Virus record (IMG/VR): IMGVR_UViG_3300046008_000291
Span: 62,001 to 126,000 of that record
Origin: a virus
Strand: one strand, 5' to 3'
DNA: 64,000 bases
This document shows, piece by piece, positions 10,001 through 18,400 of the stretch. The position numbers were made by a program, and so were the translations under genes. The stretch's first letter is position 1; every line of letters begins with the position of its first letter. Under the pieces are notes generated by a model that was given only the letters and a program-made list of their open reading frames with translations, made no database searches and had not been told where the DNA came from.

Positions 10001-10093
10001 AGGTTAAAACTCCGCTTATAATTATTAGTATATAGTAAACTGAATGGTAGCGGCGGTTCCATATTCCCCTGAGCTGGCACAGTTTGTTATATG

Positions 10094-10101
10094 TATTTAG
10101 T
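10094..10101 (-). promoter_or_regulatory. Possible late promoter for the giant fiber gene
   Basis: On the minus strand this reads ACTAAATA, and continues as CATATAACA, a variant of the box seen before several other late genes in this window. It lies about 95 bases upstream of the giant fiber start. The first base of the T4 consensus TATAAATA is not conserved and the spacing to TATAACA is one base shorter than elsewhere, so support is moderate. Confidence 0.4.
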
Positions 10102-10144
10102 TGAGATTTGAGATTTTAAGTTTGGTGATTTATATAGTTTTATA

Positions 10145-10261
10145 TTAGCGCAACTCATACCAAAATAACTGGGTGGCTGATGTACCAGTTGAAGTAACTA
10201 TGTAAGTTGACCCTGTTTGTATATTATGTAGTACGTCTGGTGTTACCTGTGTTAATGCCAT
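10145..10261 (-). CDS. 38-residue mini-protein copying a fiber N-terminus
   Basis: The frame runs from ATG at 10261 to TAA at 10145. The first 15 residues (MALTQVTPDVLHNIQ) are identical to the start of the 250-residue fiber protein encoded at 12027-12779, after which the sequence differs (TGSTYIVTSTGTSATQLFWYELR). The upstream DNA is duplicated too: about 72 bases, with two differences, are shared between 10216-10287 and 12734-12805, including the late-promoter-like box. It may be a cut-down fiber gene left by duplication, or a small tail protein using the same N-terminal anchor. A similar short protein as a real virion component cannot be excluded. Confidence 0.55.
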   Translation of the reverse strand: MALTQVTPDVLHNIQTGSTYIVTSTGTSATQLFWYELR

Positions 10262-10281
10262 AGTTATTCTCTGTTATAGTG

Positions 10282-10289
10282 TATTTACT
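10282..10289 (-). promoter_or_regulatory. Late promoter-like box before the mini-protein
   Basis: The minus strand reads AGTAAATA followed by CACTATAACAGAG, the same extended element found before the genes at 40571 and 12779. It lies 21 bases upstream of the ATG at 10261. Confidence 0.5.
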
Positions 10290-10346
10290 ACTTTTGCTGG
10301 GTTAATATTGATCATTTTCCCTGTGAATATTATTTATAGTACATTT

Positions 10347-10451
10347 TTACATGTGGCCTTCTGCAAATATGTTTACAAATACTGTATCATCTTCTAGTGC
10401 TTCAATTTCGTGCCATTCCTTATTATACTGCGGCAAGTTTTGCCTCTTCAG
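10347..10451 (-). pseudogene. Start-less remnant, possibly the end of a cupin-like gene
   Basis: A 34-codon open frame ends at a TAA at 10347-10349 and overlaps the last bases of the 131-residue gene in another frame. Its product ends with EWHEIEALEDDTVFVNIFAEGHM, which looks like the closing strands of a small cupin protein. There is no ATG in frame and a stop closes the frame just upstream, so it is at most the 3' end of a lost gene. The cupin idea rests only on this short tail. Confidence 0.3.
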
Positions 10452-10818
10452 TTATTTTCTTTTCAGCAATTACAGTAGGATAGTCTAGTTCACCAGCAAT
10501 AATTTGTGCCTTTAATGCTTCTAATACTAGGCGTGCTTTATTTTGCTCTACTCTTTCAGAACGCAACAATGAACGCAATTTATCACGGTATTGGTATTGA
10601 GCTATTGTCTGAACATCTTCATCACTCATATCCCAGGGTAAATTTTGCGTGTCTGTATTAATATGTTGTGCTAGATTATCAGGAATAGCGTCGGTTGGTA
10701 AACCAGTAAGCATCACAGTATAGTTGTCTACATTTATTTGGTATTGATAGACTTCCTTTTCTCTGTGGTATGCGTTTGTTACTAAAGTATCTAAATGTTC
10801 ATCTTGTGTTACTATCAT
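10423..10818 (-). CDS. Conserved hypothetical protein next to a tail adhesin (131 aa)
   Basis: A 131-residue charged, mainly helical protein that I do not recognise. The N-terminal half is mixed (VYQYQINVDNYTVMLTGLP). The C-terminal half is helical and basic, then acidic (RDKLRSLLRSERVEQNKARL through AEKKITEEAKLAAV). It starts 21 bases after the beta-propeller adhesin gene, with a Shine-Dalgarno GGAG before the ATG. A second, truncated copy of its last 47 codons lies at 12876-13019 downstream of the other adhesin, so an adhesin plus this gene appears to be a repeated unit. Size, helical character and position would fit a tail fiber assembly factor, but this is inference. Confidence 0.65.
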   Translation of the reverse strand: MIVTQDEHLDTLVTNAYHREKEVYQYQINVDNYTVMLTGLPTDAIPDNLAQHINTDTQNLPWDMSDEDVQTIAQYQYRDKLRSLLRSERVEQNKARLVLEALKAQIIAGELDYPTVIAEKKITEEAKLAAV

Positions 10819-10839
10819 GGTTATTTCTCCTATTAAAAT

Positions 10840-12027
10840 TTAAATGTAGTTAACAGCTAGTCGGGAGCTATTAGTAGGTGCATTTGCTGGGTCGGCATAT
10901 TTAGCTCCGAATCCATTGGACCAAACGTATGCCTGCATAATACCGCCAGTGCCTTGGTATTGATACGCACAAAGCACTATTACGGTTTCTGAAATATTAA
11001 ATCCGACGGAGCTAACTTGGTCCATCCCGTAATTGAGGTTTATTGGCGTCACTGGGTCGGCATATTTACTGCCAAATCCGTTGGACCAAGCGTATACAGT
11101 TACAAAAGGGAAGTGATTGTGACCAACAGCTATAGCATTTCCTGAAGGGCTAAATGTAGCGTTCCATGCACTGCCTTGGGGTGACCATAATGGGTTTGAG
11201 CCTATTGGCGTCGCTGGGGCGGCATATTTACTGCCGAATCCATTGGACCACGCCCATACATGTATATATGGTGCTATGTTAGCTACGGGAACGGCCAGAG
11301 CAGTCCCTTGCGGATTAAAGGTAATTGCTGATAGGTTATTGCCTGATCCTAGCTGAGTTGGACTGGTATATTTACTGCCAAATCCACTAGAAAAAGACCA
11401 TGCTTCGACGTAACTCCGCTGGACCATTGCTAGCACAGTTCCTTGCGGATTAAAGCACACACCTTGCCCACGGGCACCAAGTGGCAGCGATGCCGGATCG
11501 GCATATTTAATTCCAACTCCAGTAGTATTAGACCAAGAGTATGCAGATATCCTTATACCTGTAGTGGAAGCAACAGCTATTGCATCATCCGAAGGAGTAA
11601 AGGCTATAGTAGTAACAATAGTCGGTGGTGGTGTTGCTGGGTCGGCATATTTACTTCCAAATCCGCTGGACCAAGAGTATGCAACTATTCCCGGAGTTCC
11701 AGATTGTACGACTGCTATTGCTGTGCTCGAATGAGTAAACTTTAACGATCCCGGAGAAGATAATGCTGCCGACGGGTCGGCATATTTAGCGCCGAATCCA
11801 TTGGACCACGGCCATGCATATACATACGGTGCCAAAGCCGACGACATAGCTATCACTGTTCGTAAGTTACTTTTACCAAATCCGTTGCTCAAAGTAATAC
11901 GGCCGCTGGCTATTTCAAATAAGGTTCGCACAGCACTATCACTTAATTTGCGACTAGTGTTAGCTGCAACACCAAGTTCTACGTTGATGTCACTGAATTT
12001 AATTACACCACTGGATGGTAACGGCAT
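10840..12027 (-). CDS. Seven-repeat beta-propeller adhesin on a shared tail anchor
   Basis: A 395-residue protein. Residues 1-55 (MPLPSSGVIKFSDINVELG, then DSAVRTLFEIASG and GFGKSN) form an anchor shared with the glycine-rich adhesin at 14498-15454. The rest consists of seven repeats of about 47 residues. Each has a strand like FNPQGTALAVA followed by a strand like PYVHVWAWSNGFGSKYADPATP, and the last copy is followed by a short closing strand (SRLAVNYI). This is the pattern of a seven-bladed WD40-like beta-propeller. It overlaps the fiber gene upstream by one base (TAATG). The likely role is receptor binding at a fiber tip; the receptor is unknown. The repeat count is read directly; the fold is inferred. 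Confidence 0.72.
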   Translation of the reverse strand: MPLPSSGVIKFSDINVELGVAANTSRKLSDSAVRTLFEIASGRITLSNGFGKSNLRTVIAMSSALAPYVYAWPWSNGFGAKYADPSAALSSPGSLKFTHSSTAIAVVQSGTPGIVAYSWSSGFGSKYADPATPPPTIVTTIAFTPSDDAIAVASTTGIRISAYSWSNTTGVGIKYADPASLPLGARGQGVCFNPQGTVLAMVQRSYVEAWSFSSGFGSKYTSPTQLGSGNNLSAITFNPQGTALAVPVANIAPYIHVWAWSNGFGSKYAAPATPIGSNPLWSPQGSAWNATFSPSGNAIAVGHNHFPFVTVYAWSNGFGSKYADPVTPINLNYGMDQVSSVGFNISETVIVLCAYQYQGTGGIMQAYVWSNGFGAKYADPANAPTNSSRLAVNYI

Positions 12028-12779
12028 TACGGGGTTCCAAAGCCTGCTATGTCGCCAGTGACAGTTACGGTACCTGAGGTGTTCAGGCTCATTTTAACTG
12101 CGCCATTGTAGGCAAAATATAAACTAGTACCAGTTTCGTAAATCTGCCAACCCGTGAATTTAACGTTGGCACTGGTTGTAACATTGCCAGTGAATGTGGC
12201 TCCACTTAAATCAGCCTTACTTGCAATTTGTCCAGACTGTGTTGCAGCATTGCTAGTTAGAGTAGCAATACTACCAGCTTGTACTCCAGCATTGGCTGTC
12301 CATGCAGTAGTAACTGCGTCAACATAACCTTTCATGTTGGTGTTGGCTGTGGTTATCGATGAACTAGTAGTTGATATTTGTCCATCAACATAACCTTTCA
12401 TGTTGGTATTGGCCGTAACTATTGCAGCATTAGCACCCGTAATTGAACTACTTACTGTAGTGATTTCATTTGATTGTATAGTATTGGCTGCATCAACATA
12501 ACCTTTCATGTTGGTGTTGGCTGTAACTATTGCTGCATTCGCTCCAGCAACTGAATTACTAACGGTTGTAACTGCTGATCCTAGCGCATAACTGGCGGCT
12601 GCTGTTCCGCCAAGGAAGCTGGCATTATTTGCTAGACTAGCAGTTCCTGTAAAATTAGTTGCAGTTACATTACCTGATGTGATATTACCAGTGACCGATA
12701 GGTTACTTAGAGTACCTACTTGGGTAACATTACTTTGTATATTATGTAGTACGTCCGGTGTTACCTGTGTTAATGCCAT
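12027..12779 (-). CDS. Short tail fiber protein with coiled MKGYVD repeats
   Basis: A 250-residue protein. It begins MALTQVTPDVLHNIQSNVTQVGTL and continues with LSVTGNITSGNVTATNFTG, the usual fiber N-terminus and beta shaft. The centre has four copies of NTNMKGYVD separated by SNxITxANAAI-like helical stretches, which should form a trimeric coiled coil. The C-terminus is a small beta domain (GWQIYETGTSLYFAYNGA). The same MKGYVD coil is found in the 1642-residue fiber, so this looks like a shortened relative of that gene. Its stop overlaps the start of the beta-propeller adhesin, so fiber and adhesin are probably co-translated and co-assembled. A late-promoter-like box lies 21-28 bases upstream. 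Confidence 0.72.
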   Translation of the reverse strand: MALTQVTPDVLHNIQSNVTQVGTLSNLSVTGNITSGNVTATNFTGTASLANNASFLGGTAAASYALGSAVTTVSNSVAGANAAIVTANTNMKGYVDAANTIQSNEITTVSSSITGANAAIVTANTNMKGYVDGQISTTSSSITTANTNMKGYVDAVTTAWTANAGVQAGSIATLTSNAATQSGQIASKADLSGATFTGNVTTSANVKFTGWQIYETGTSLYFAYNGAVKMSLNTSGTVTVTGDIAGFGTP

Positions 12780-12799
12780 AGTTATTCTCTGTTATATTG

Positions 12800-12807
12800 T
12801 ATTTAAC
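12800..12807 (-). promoter_or_regulatory. Late promoter-like box before the short fiber gene
   Basis: The minus strand reads GTTAAATA followed by CAATATAACAGAG, matching the extended late element in this phage. It lies 21 bases upstream of the ATG at 12779. Confidence 0.5.
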
Positions 12808-12875
12808 TAAAAGTTTTACATTACACCCGTTTAATATCAACTATAATATAGGAACACTTAAAGACAGTCTTTTAC

Positions 12876-13019
12876 CTAACTATTTGCAGCTACTTTAGCG
12901 TCTTCTACAATCTTCTTTTCAGCAATTGCGGTTGTGTAATCTAATCCACCAGCAATGATTTGTGCTTTTAATGCCTCTAATACAAGTCTAACTTTATTTT
13001 GTTCTACTCTTTCGGAACG
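12876..13019 (-). pseudogene. Truncated second copy of the 131-residue gene
   Basis: Read on the minus strand, this stretch encodes 47 residues from RSERVEQNKVRLVLEALKAQ to AKVAANS followed by TAG. It is clearly homologous to the C-terminal third of the protein at 10423-10818 (RSERVEQNKARLVLEALKAQ and onward). Homology stops abruptly at about 13020, and upstream there is only the end of the truncated adenylating enzyme gene. No start codon or ribosome site is left. It marks a recombination junction that removed the 5' two-thirds of this copy. Confidence 0.8.
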
Positions 13020-13038
13020 CGGGCAATGTCTTATCTTA

Positions 13039-13896
13039 TTATGTAGCAATTATATTATCATATTTCAATGGTATTCCATTTGCTTTATAAAACCCCAATG
13101 TTTCTGTGGAGCCTTCCCCATTAAGAAAGGCCGCACCTTTTAATTGATTAATCGGTGCAAAGCCAGCATTGACTGCCAACCTTACGCCTGTGAATTCCTC
13201 ATCTTTAATAAATTCAAAATGACGCGGAGTTCCAGCAAAAATACTTGGCTTATATGTGTTTATATAATGGCATAAATTTAATTTTGATGGACTAGCATCC
13301 AATAAAATTGCGGTTATATCATTTTTTAATGCAACACAAATTGATAATGCAAAACCGTATGCGTGTGTTATTTTTTCCGCACAAAATAAACTTCTATCAT
13401 TTGTATCCAAAAGCAAATCCCCCATATATTCGCCCACATTTAACAATGTTTTTGGCGTATGCGAAATGAATTTTGGGGCGCCTGTTCTGCCTGATGTATG
13501 AAAAACAATACATTCTAAATCTTGCTCAAAATCTAATTGAGTTTCAATTGGCTTGAAATTTGAATAATCTATTTCATTTGCAATGATTAAAGAATTTTCA
13601 AATTTTTTTTTGGCTTGATTTAAAGTATTAAAATTATGCTCAACGCCACATTTCCCCGAACCTACTAAAACTGGGATGGCACCAATCCACATTGAACCAA
13701 ATATAGCAATTGGTAAAAAAGCCGTATCAGGCAGTTTTATAATAATAAAATTGCCCTTTTGGATATTTAAAAATTTTAAATAATTAGCAAATTTTTTAAT
13801 TGATAAAAAAATTTCATCACTTGAATGTGCCCCATTTTTATCAATAAAACATGGGTTGTTTTTATTGGTTAAAAAAAATTGTGAAATGAAATTCAT
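13039..13896 (-). CDS. Truncated ANL-superfamily adenylating enzyme (AMP-binding domain)
   Basis: A 285-residue protein with the AMP-binding signature FHTSGRTGAPK at residues 132-142 (motif A3, normally YTSGTTGxPK) and GEGSTET at 260-266 (motif A5, normally YGxTE). These define the acyl-CoA synthetase / adenylation-domain / luciferase superfamily. Full enzymes are about 500 residues. Here the protein ends 19 residues after A5, so the aspartate that binds the ribose (A7) and the whole C-terminal lid with its catalytic lysine (A10) are missing. Its 3' end lies about 20 bases from a recombination scar. The gene has long A/T runs and a different codon bias from its neighbours. Its ATG overlaps the upstream gene as ATGA. 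It could bind an acyl or amino-acid substrate without catalysis, or be a decaying import. Confidence 0.75.
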   Translation of the reverse strand: MNFISQFFLTNKNNPCFIDKNGAHSSDEIFLSIKKFANYLKFLNIQKGNFIIIKLPDTAFLPIAIFGSMWIGAIPVLVGSGKCGVEHNFNTLNQAKKKFENSLIIANEIDYSNFKPIETQLDFEQDLECIVFHTSGRTGAPKFISHTPKTLLNVGEYMGDLLLDTNDRSLFCAEKITHAYGFALSICVALKNDITAILLDASPSKLNLCHYINTYKPSIFAGTPRHFEFIKDEEFTGVRLAVNAGFAPINQLKGAAFLNGEGSTETLGFYKANGIPLKYDNIIAT

Positions 13897-14501
13897 TGTA
13901 TCAATTTTACATTTGATGAAATTTGATTTTTATTTATAAAACAAGCAAAAATTGATGGCTTAAATATATTTTCATTAACTATGTTATTGATAATTTCAAT
14001 TGCTTCAATTTTTGAATTGGCTTGAATATGGGTGCCAGTCCATAAATTAAACACTTGAAAAATTCCATCATTTTCATACGTTTCTATTGAATCAACACCG
14101 CACCATTCAACATCATTATTTTCATGATATTTTACCAAAGCGACTGAAGTCATTTTTTTGTATTTTTCAAATATAGATTCATAAATGATTTTTTGATTTT
14201 TTTTTGCTTCATTTAAAGTATTAAATTTTTGTTCAATTTCCAATACTTGGTTGTAAATAAAATAATGACTTACAGCATAACTTTCATTCCAATAATCCCA
14301 AGCATTGGTTGAATTAAATAAACTTTCCCACCATTTCAACGCTTCTTGGTCCTCTGTTTCTAAAGCTATATTGAAAACCTCATTATCTGTTTTCCCAGTC
14401 AACGGCTCATTTAATGAATTTTTACCATTAAAAAAATCCAAACCTTCTTGGCAAATTTCAACATCAGCTAATTTAATTAGATCTAAATTTACAGTTCTCA
14501 T
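13893..14501 (-). CDS. Unknown protein between an adhesin and an adenylating enzyme (202 aa)
   Basis: A 202-residue protein that I do not recognise. The N-terminal half is acidic and rich in Trp and Asn (ALKWWESLFNSTNAWDYWNE), the centre is helical, and the C-terminal half is mixed alpha/beta. Residues 93-101 (FNTLNEAKK) closely match residues 89-97 of the adjacent adenylating enzyme (FNTLNQAKK), so the two share a short element. Both ends are ATGA overlaps: with the glycine-rich adhesin upstream and with the enzyme downstream, so all three are probably translationally coupled. The strongly AT-rich DNA with runs of A and T matches the downstream gene and differs from the fiber genes, suggesting a common foreign origin. 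Confidence 0.65.
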   Translation of the reverse strand: MRTVNLDLIKLADVEICQEGLDFFNGKNSLNEPLTGKTDNEVFNIALETEDQEALKWWESLFNSTNAWDYWNESYAVSHYFIYNQVLEIEQKFNTLNEAKKNQKIIYESIFEKYKKMTSVALVKYHENNDVEWCGVDSIETYENDGIFQVFNLWTGTHIQANSKIEAIEIINNIVNENIFKPSIFACFINKNQISSNVKLIQ

Positions 14502-15454
14502 GATACAGCCCCATAAACACGAGTTGTATTACCGCTTGTCCAAGTAACAGTGTATCCATTAAGCGCGACTGCTTTGCCACCTGCTCCACCAGCATATCCA
14601 CTCGCCGCTGCACCCCCTGCCGCCCCCCAGCCGCCACCACCGCCGCCGCTAACGGCTGCGCTGCTTATGCCCCCACCGGCATTTGCGCTACCGCCAGCAC
14701 CACCACCAGCAGTGCCACCAGCACCACCTGAGCCGGCAAATATACGGCCACCGCCACCGCCGGGATACCCTGTGGTAGATTTGCCTGAACCAGCTTGCCC
14801 ACCACCGCCACCGCCGGCGCCGCCACCTTTACCGCCTGAGGCGCCACCTGTTCCATTTGTACCGGCAGAGCCGACGCCGCCACCTACTCCGCCACCACTT
14901 TGCTGGCCAGCGTTACCGCCGCCAGCACCGCCACCACCTTGGAAAAAGCCCCCGCCACCACCGCCGCCGCCAATATAAGCAGAAGCATTCGTATTATTTA
15001 TTGTCACGATTGAACCAAGGCTTATGGCATTTCCACCGGCTAAACCTGTATATGGTGCTGTTGACGTGCCACCAGCACCACCCATTCCAGCAATAAATCC
15101 ATTGTTAATGATAGTTAAGCCGCCAGGAAAACTTCCGGTGGTTAATGCAGGAGTTCCCGTAGAAGTGGAATAAATCCAAACTCCCGAACCGATAGTGATT
15201 GTTGCGGCAGTAGAACCATCCCATCCATTCGCTAAAGCCCAAGTTCTTAAATTCAAATTGGTTTGATTTGATGAAATGGTTGCCAAGAACGCATTTGACT
15301 TACCATAGCCAACATTCATTGCTATAGCACCACTGCTTACTCCAAATAGTGTTCGTACCGCACTATCATTTAATGATATCTGTGCGGTGGCGGTTAAGCC
15401 AAGTTCTACGTTGATGTTGTTAAAGGATATCGCACCACTGGATGGTAAAGGCAT
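14498..15454 (-). CDS. Glycine-rich receptor-binding adhesin on a shared tail anchor
   Basis: A 318-residue protein. Residues 1-55 match the anchor of the beta-propeller adhesin at 10840-12027 (MPLPSSGAISFNNINVELG, then DSAVRTLFGVSSG and GYGKSN). The middle is a beta region. Roughly residues 155-295 are almost pure glycine with Ala and Ser, arranged in short poly-Gly runs, followed by a C-terminal strand (YTVTWTSGNTTRVYGAVS). Such glycine-rich runs are known from T-even gp38-type adhesins, where they pack as polyglycine-II helices and display receptor-binding loops; that structural analogy is inference. It lies one base downstream of the 1642-residue fiber and overlaps the next gene as ATGA. 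Confidence 0.75.
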   Translation of the reverse strand: MPLPSSGAISFNNINVELGLTATAQISLNDSAVRTLFGVSSGAIAMNVGYGKSNAFLATISSNQTNLNLRTWALANGWDGSTAATITIGSGVWIYSTSTGTPALTTGSFPGGLTIINNGFIAGMGGAGGTSTAPYTGLAGGNAISLGSIVTINNTNASAYIGGGGGGGGFFQGGGGAGGGNAGQQSGGGVGGGVGSAGTNGTGGASGGKGGGAGGGGGGQAGSGKSTTGYPGGGGGRIFAGSGGAGGTAGGGAGGSANAGGGISSAAVSGGGGGGWGAAGGAAASGYAGGAGGKAVALNGYTVTWTSGNTTRVYGAVS

Positions 15455-15455
15455 G

Positions 15456-18400
15456 TTACTTGTCCTTTATTTGTTGCTCTAGCAAGTGGACCTGTTGTTG
15501 TAGTTCTTTAATAGCCGCAAACGCTAGGGCACACATCTTTTCATAGTCAACAGCCAAGTAGCCATCTTCTCTAGTGCGCACTGCTTCGGGTAACACCTGC
15601 TCAACGTCTTGTGCTATAACACCAAAGTCAGCTTTACGCATAAAGTAGTCATCTAAGCCACCGTGATCGGCAATGTATTCATCAGTCCAATCGAATAGTT
15701 TACCACCAATAGCTGTAACTTTAGCTAGTGCGTCGGGTATGTCACGCACATTTTCTTTTAAGCGTGAGTCCGAACTGTAGTAAGCTGTGATGTTGTTAGT
15801 GGCACGTATTTCACCACTAGTTCCACTTGCGGCTGTACCTACACCAAGACTTGAAACTTGAGTGCTTGAGTTTGGCACTGCGCTGATATAACCATTTGGA
15901 TTGGTACTGTTGTACGGAGTGTAACCAAGTGCAGTAGTAACTTGACCTGACGTTATACCAGTTAAGTAGCCACTTGGGTTTGTGCTGTTATAAGGAGTAA
16001 ATCCTAGTGCAGTAGTAACTTGACTAGAAGTAATTGCACCAACTAAATTTGTAGCACTTACGTTGCCGGCTGTAATATTTCCGTAGAAGGTAGCAGTAGA
16101 GCCGACATGTGTATTTGCATAGAGTATGCTCCACCAAGCTGATGTGCTACCTAAGTTTACGCTTACGTTAGCATTAGGTACCGGAGCACCACTTACTGTT
16201 AAACCAGTTAATGTACCAACACTAGTAACATTGGTCTGGGCCGCAGTTGTTAATGTTCCGGTTAAGTTAGTAGCACTTAGGTTATCTGCACCGACATTAC
16301 CTGTAAATGTTCCGCCAATTGATGTTAGGTTGCCAATTCGTAAGTTACTATAAGTAGCGTTAGTAAAGTCAATTGTTGTAGTAGGTTCTGCTGCTACATT
16401 AGCAAATAGTTTCCAAACGCCGTCTGTGGCATCACGCACAAAGCCAGTGTGTTGATATCCAGGATTAGTAAACGAACTTACGATACCGATATCTAATACA
16501 TCACCGGAGTTGTCATCGGCTAGATATATCAGCGAGTCAGCAATACTTAGATTGTTGGCATTAAATATTGTTTCAGTTCCAGCAACTTGTAAGTTACCGC
16601 TGATGTAAACATTTCCACTAAAACTTGCACCACCACTGACTACTAGTGCGCCGGTTCCTTCTCCGGTACTTTGTGTTGTATCAGTAACACGCAGATTACC
16701 ACTGGTCGATACGTTGCCTGTGAATGCTGCTCCTGCCAGTGCAGCTTTTTCTGTGTCTAATTCTGCCAGGGCATCTTGAACTGTAGTTGAACTAATTGTT
16801 CCAACCGGACTACTGTAGGTTGCATTAGCATAGACATTATAATCTGTATATGCGTCAACTTCTGCTAATACTACAGTTCCGCTAGTAACTCCTGTAGATA
16901 GTGTAACTGCTGAACTATTTGTTTCAGTATAGGCACTGTCAAACTGTCTAACACCATTGATGTATATGCGTAACTGTCCTGCACCCGGAGTGTATGTGAT
17001 TCCAGTGTATACAGTTTGTCCTGAAGTAGCAGTAAAATAAGTTCTACTGGTGCTGATAGTTGTACCAACTACGCTGCCTCCACCTGTTTCTGCACTCCAA
17101 TAGTAACTGCCTTCACCTGCAGTTTTTAATACGTAGCCACTGACTTCACCACTGGGTAATAGATTGTTTAATGCAGAACTAGTACTTGTTCCACCTGTAC
17201 CACCAGATGATATAGCCAGTGCAGATGTTAACGATATATTTGGTGCGGCCAAGGCGCCAGTAAATGTTGCACCCGATAATTGTGCATAGTTGTTTTGTAT
17301 AGTTGCTAATGTGCCTGCTTGTGCTCCAGCATTGGCCGTTAGAGTTGAATTTATTGCATCAACATACCCTTTCATAGCTGTGTTAGCAGTTACAATTGCA
17401 GTATTAGCACCGGTTACACTATTACTAATGGCTGTAATTTCATTTGATTGTATAGTATTGGCTGCATCAACATAATCTTTCATTGCTGTGTTGGCTGTAA
17501 CTATTGCAGCATTAGCACCGGTGACTGAATTAGTAACAGTGGTAATCTGCTCATCAACATAGCCTTTCATTGCTGTGTTGGCTGTGGTTAATGAACTTAT
17601 GTTTCCTGTATAAGATGGTAAGTATGCCGCTACATTTGTGTCAGTATACCCTGCTGGCAAGCCGGTTAGTTGACTGCCATCACCTATGATGTAGTCTGCA
17701 CTAACATTTCCTGTGATCGTTAACCCATCACTGCCAAATTTACCTACATTGCCGCCGGCAATAGAAACATTTACAAAGTCATCAGTTGCTTTGACCTGCG
17801 TGGTATTTGCAATAAGTATAGTCGGATCAACATCTGATGTTAGATTAATCGGAGTAGGGCTACCCGCAGGAGTAAAACTCAATGCATTGTCGACTACTTT
17901 AAGCAGTGCACCACCAATATGAATAGTACTGCCACTCATGTACAGGTCGCGCCACCACATTGAATCAGAACCCAGATCATATGTGACATTTGCTGTTGGT
18001 ATTAAATTACCGGTAATATTGACATTACCAGTAGATAATTCTACTTTAGACGTAGGTCCGTAGGTCAGTGATCCTATAGAAACTGCGCCAGCAACAATAT
18101 GTCGAATTTCAATAATATCAGTATCTTGCGGAGTTTCTGTGAATGTTATTACATTACCAGACATATTATATGATGTAAATGGTTGTTGCATTGTACCGTT
18201 GATACTAACTAGCAACCCGTCTGGAGTAGCCGAGGTTGTTAAATTATAGCTTGCAGTTAGTCCATCAGGGTAGACAGTTTCTGATGTAATTGTAGCTGCG
18301 CCCGGGTATGTCCATTCTGCGCCAGTCCAGTATTCCACAGCATCATTGTCAGTGTTAAAACGTATGTACCCTATCTCAGGATTTAGAGGACGAGTAATTA

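Noticed and set aside
14550-14978. A proline-rich plus-strand ORF of 142 codons.
   Set aside because: It is the reverse complement of the poly-glycine region of the adhesin; poly-Gly codons read backward give poly-Pro and Ala.
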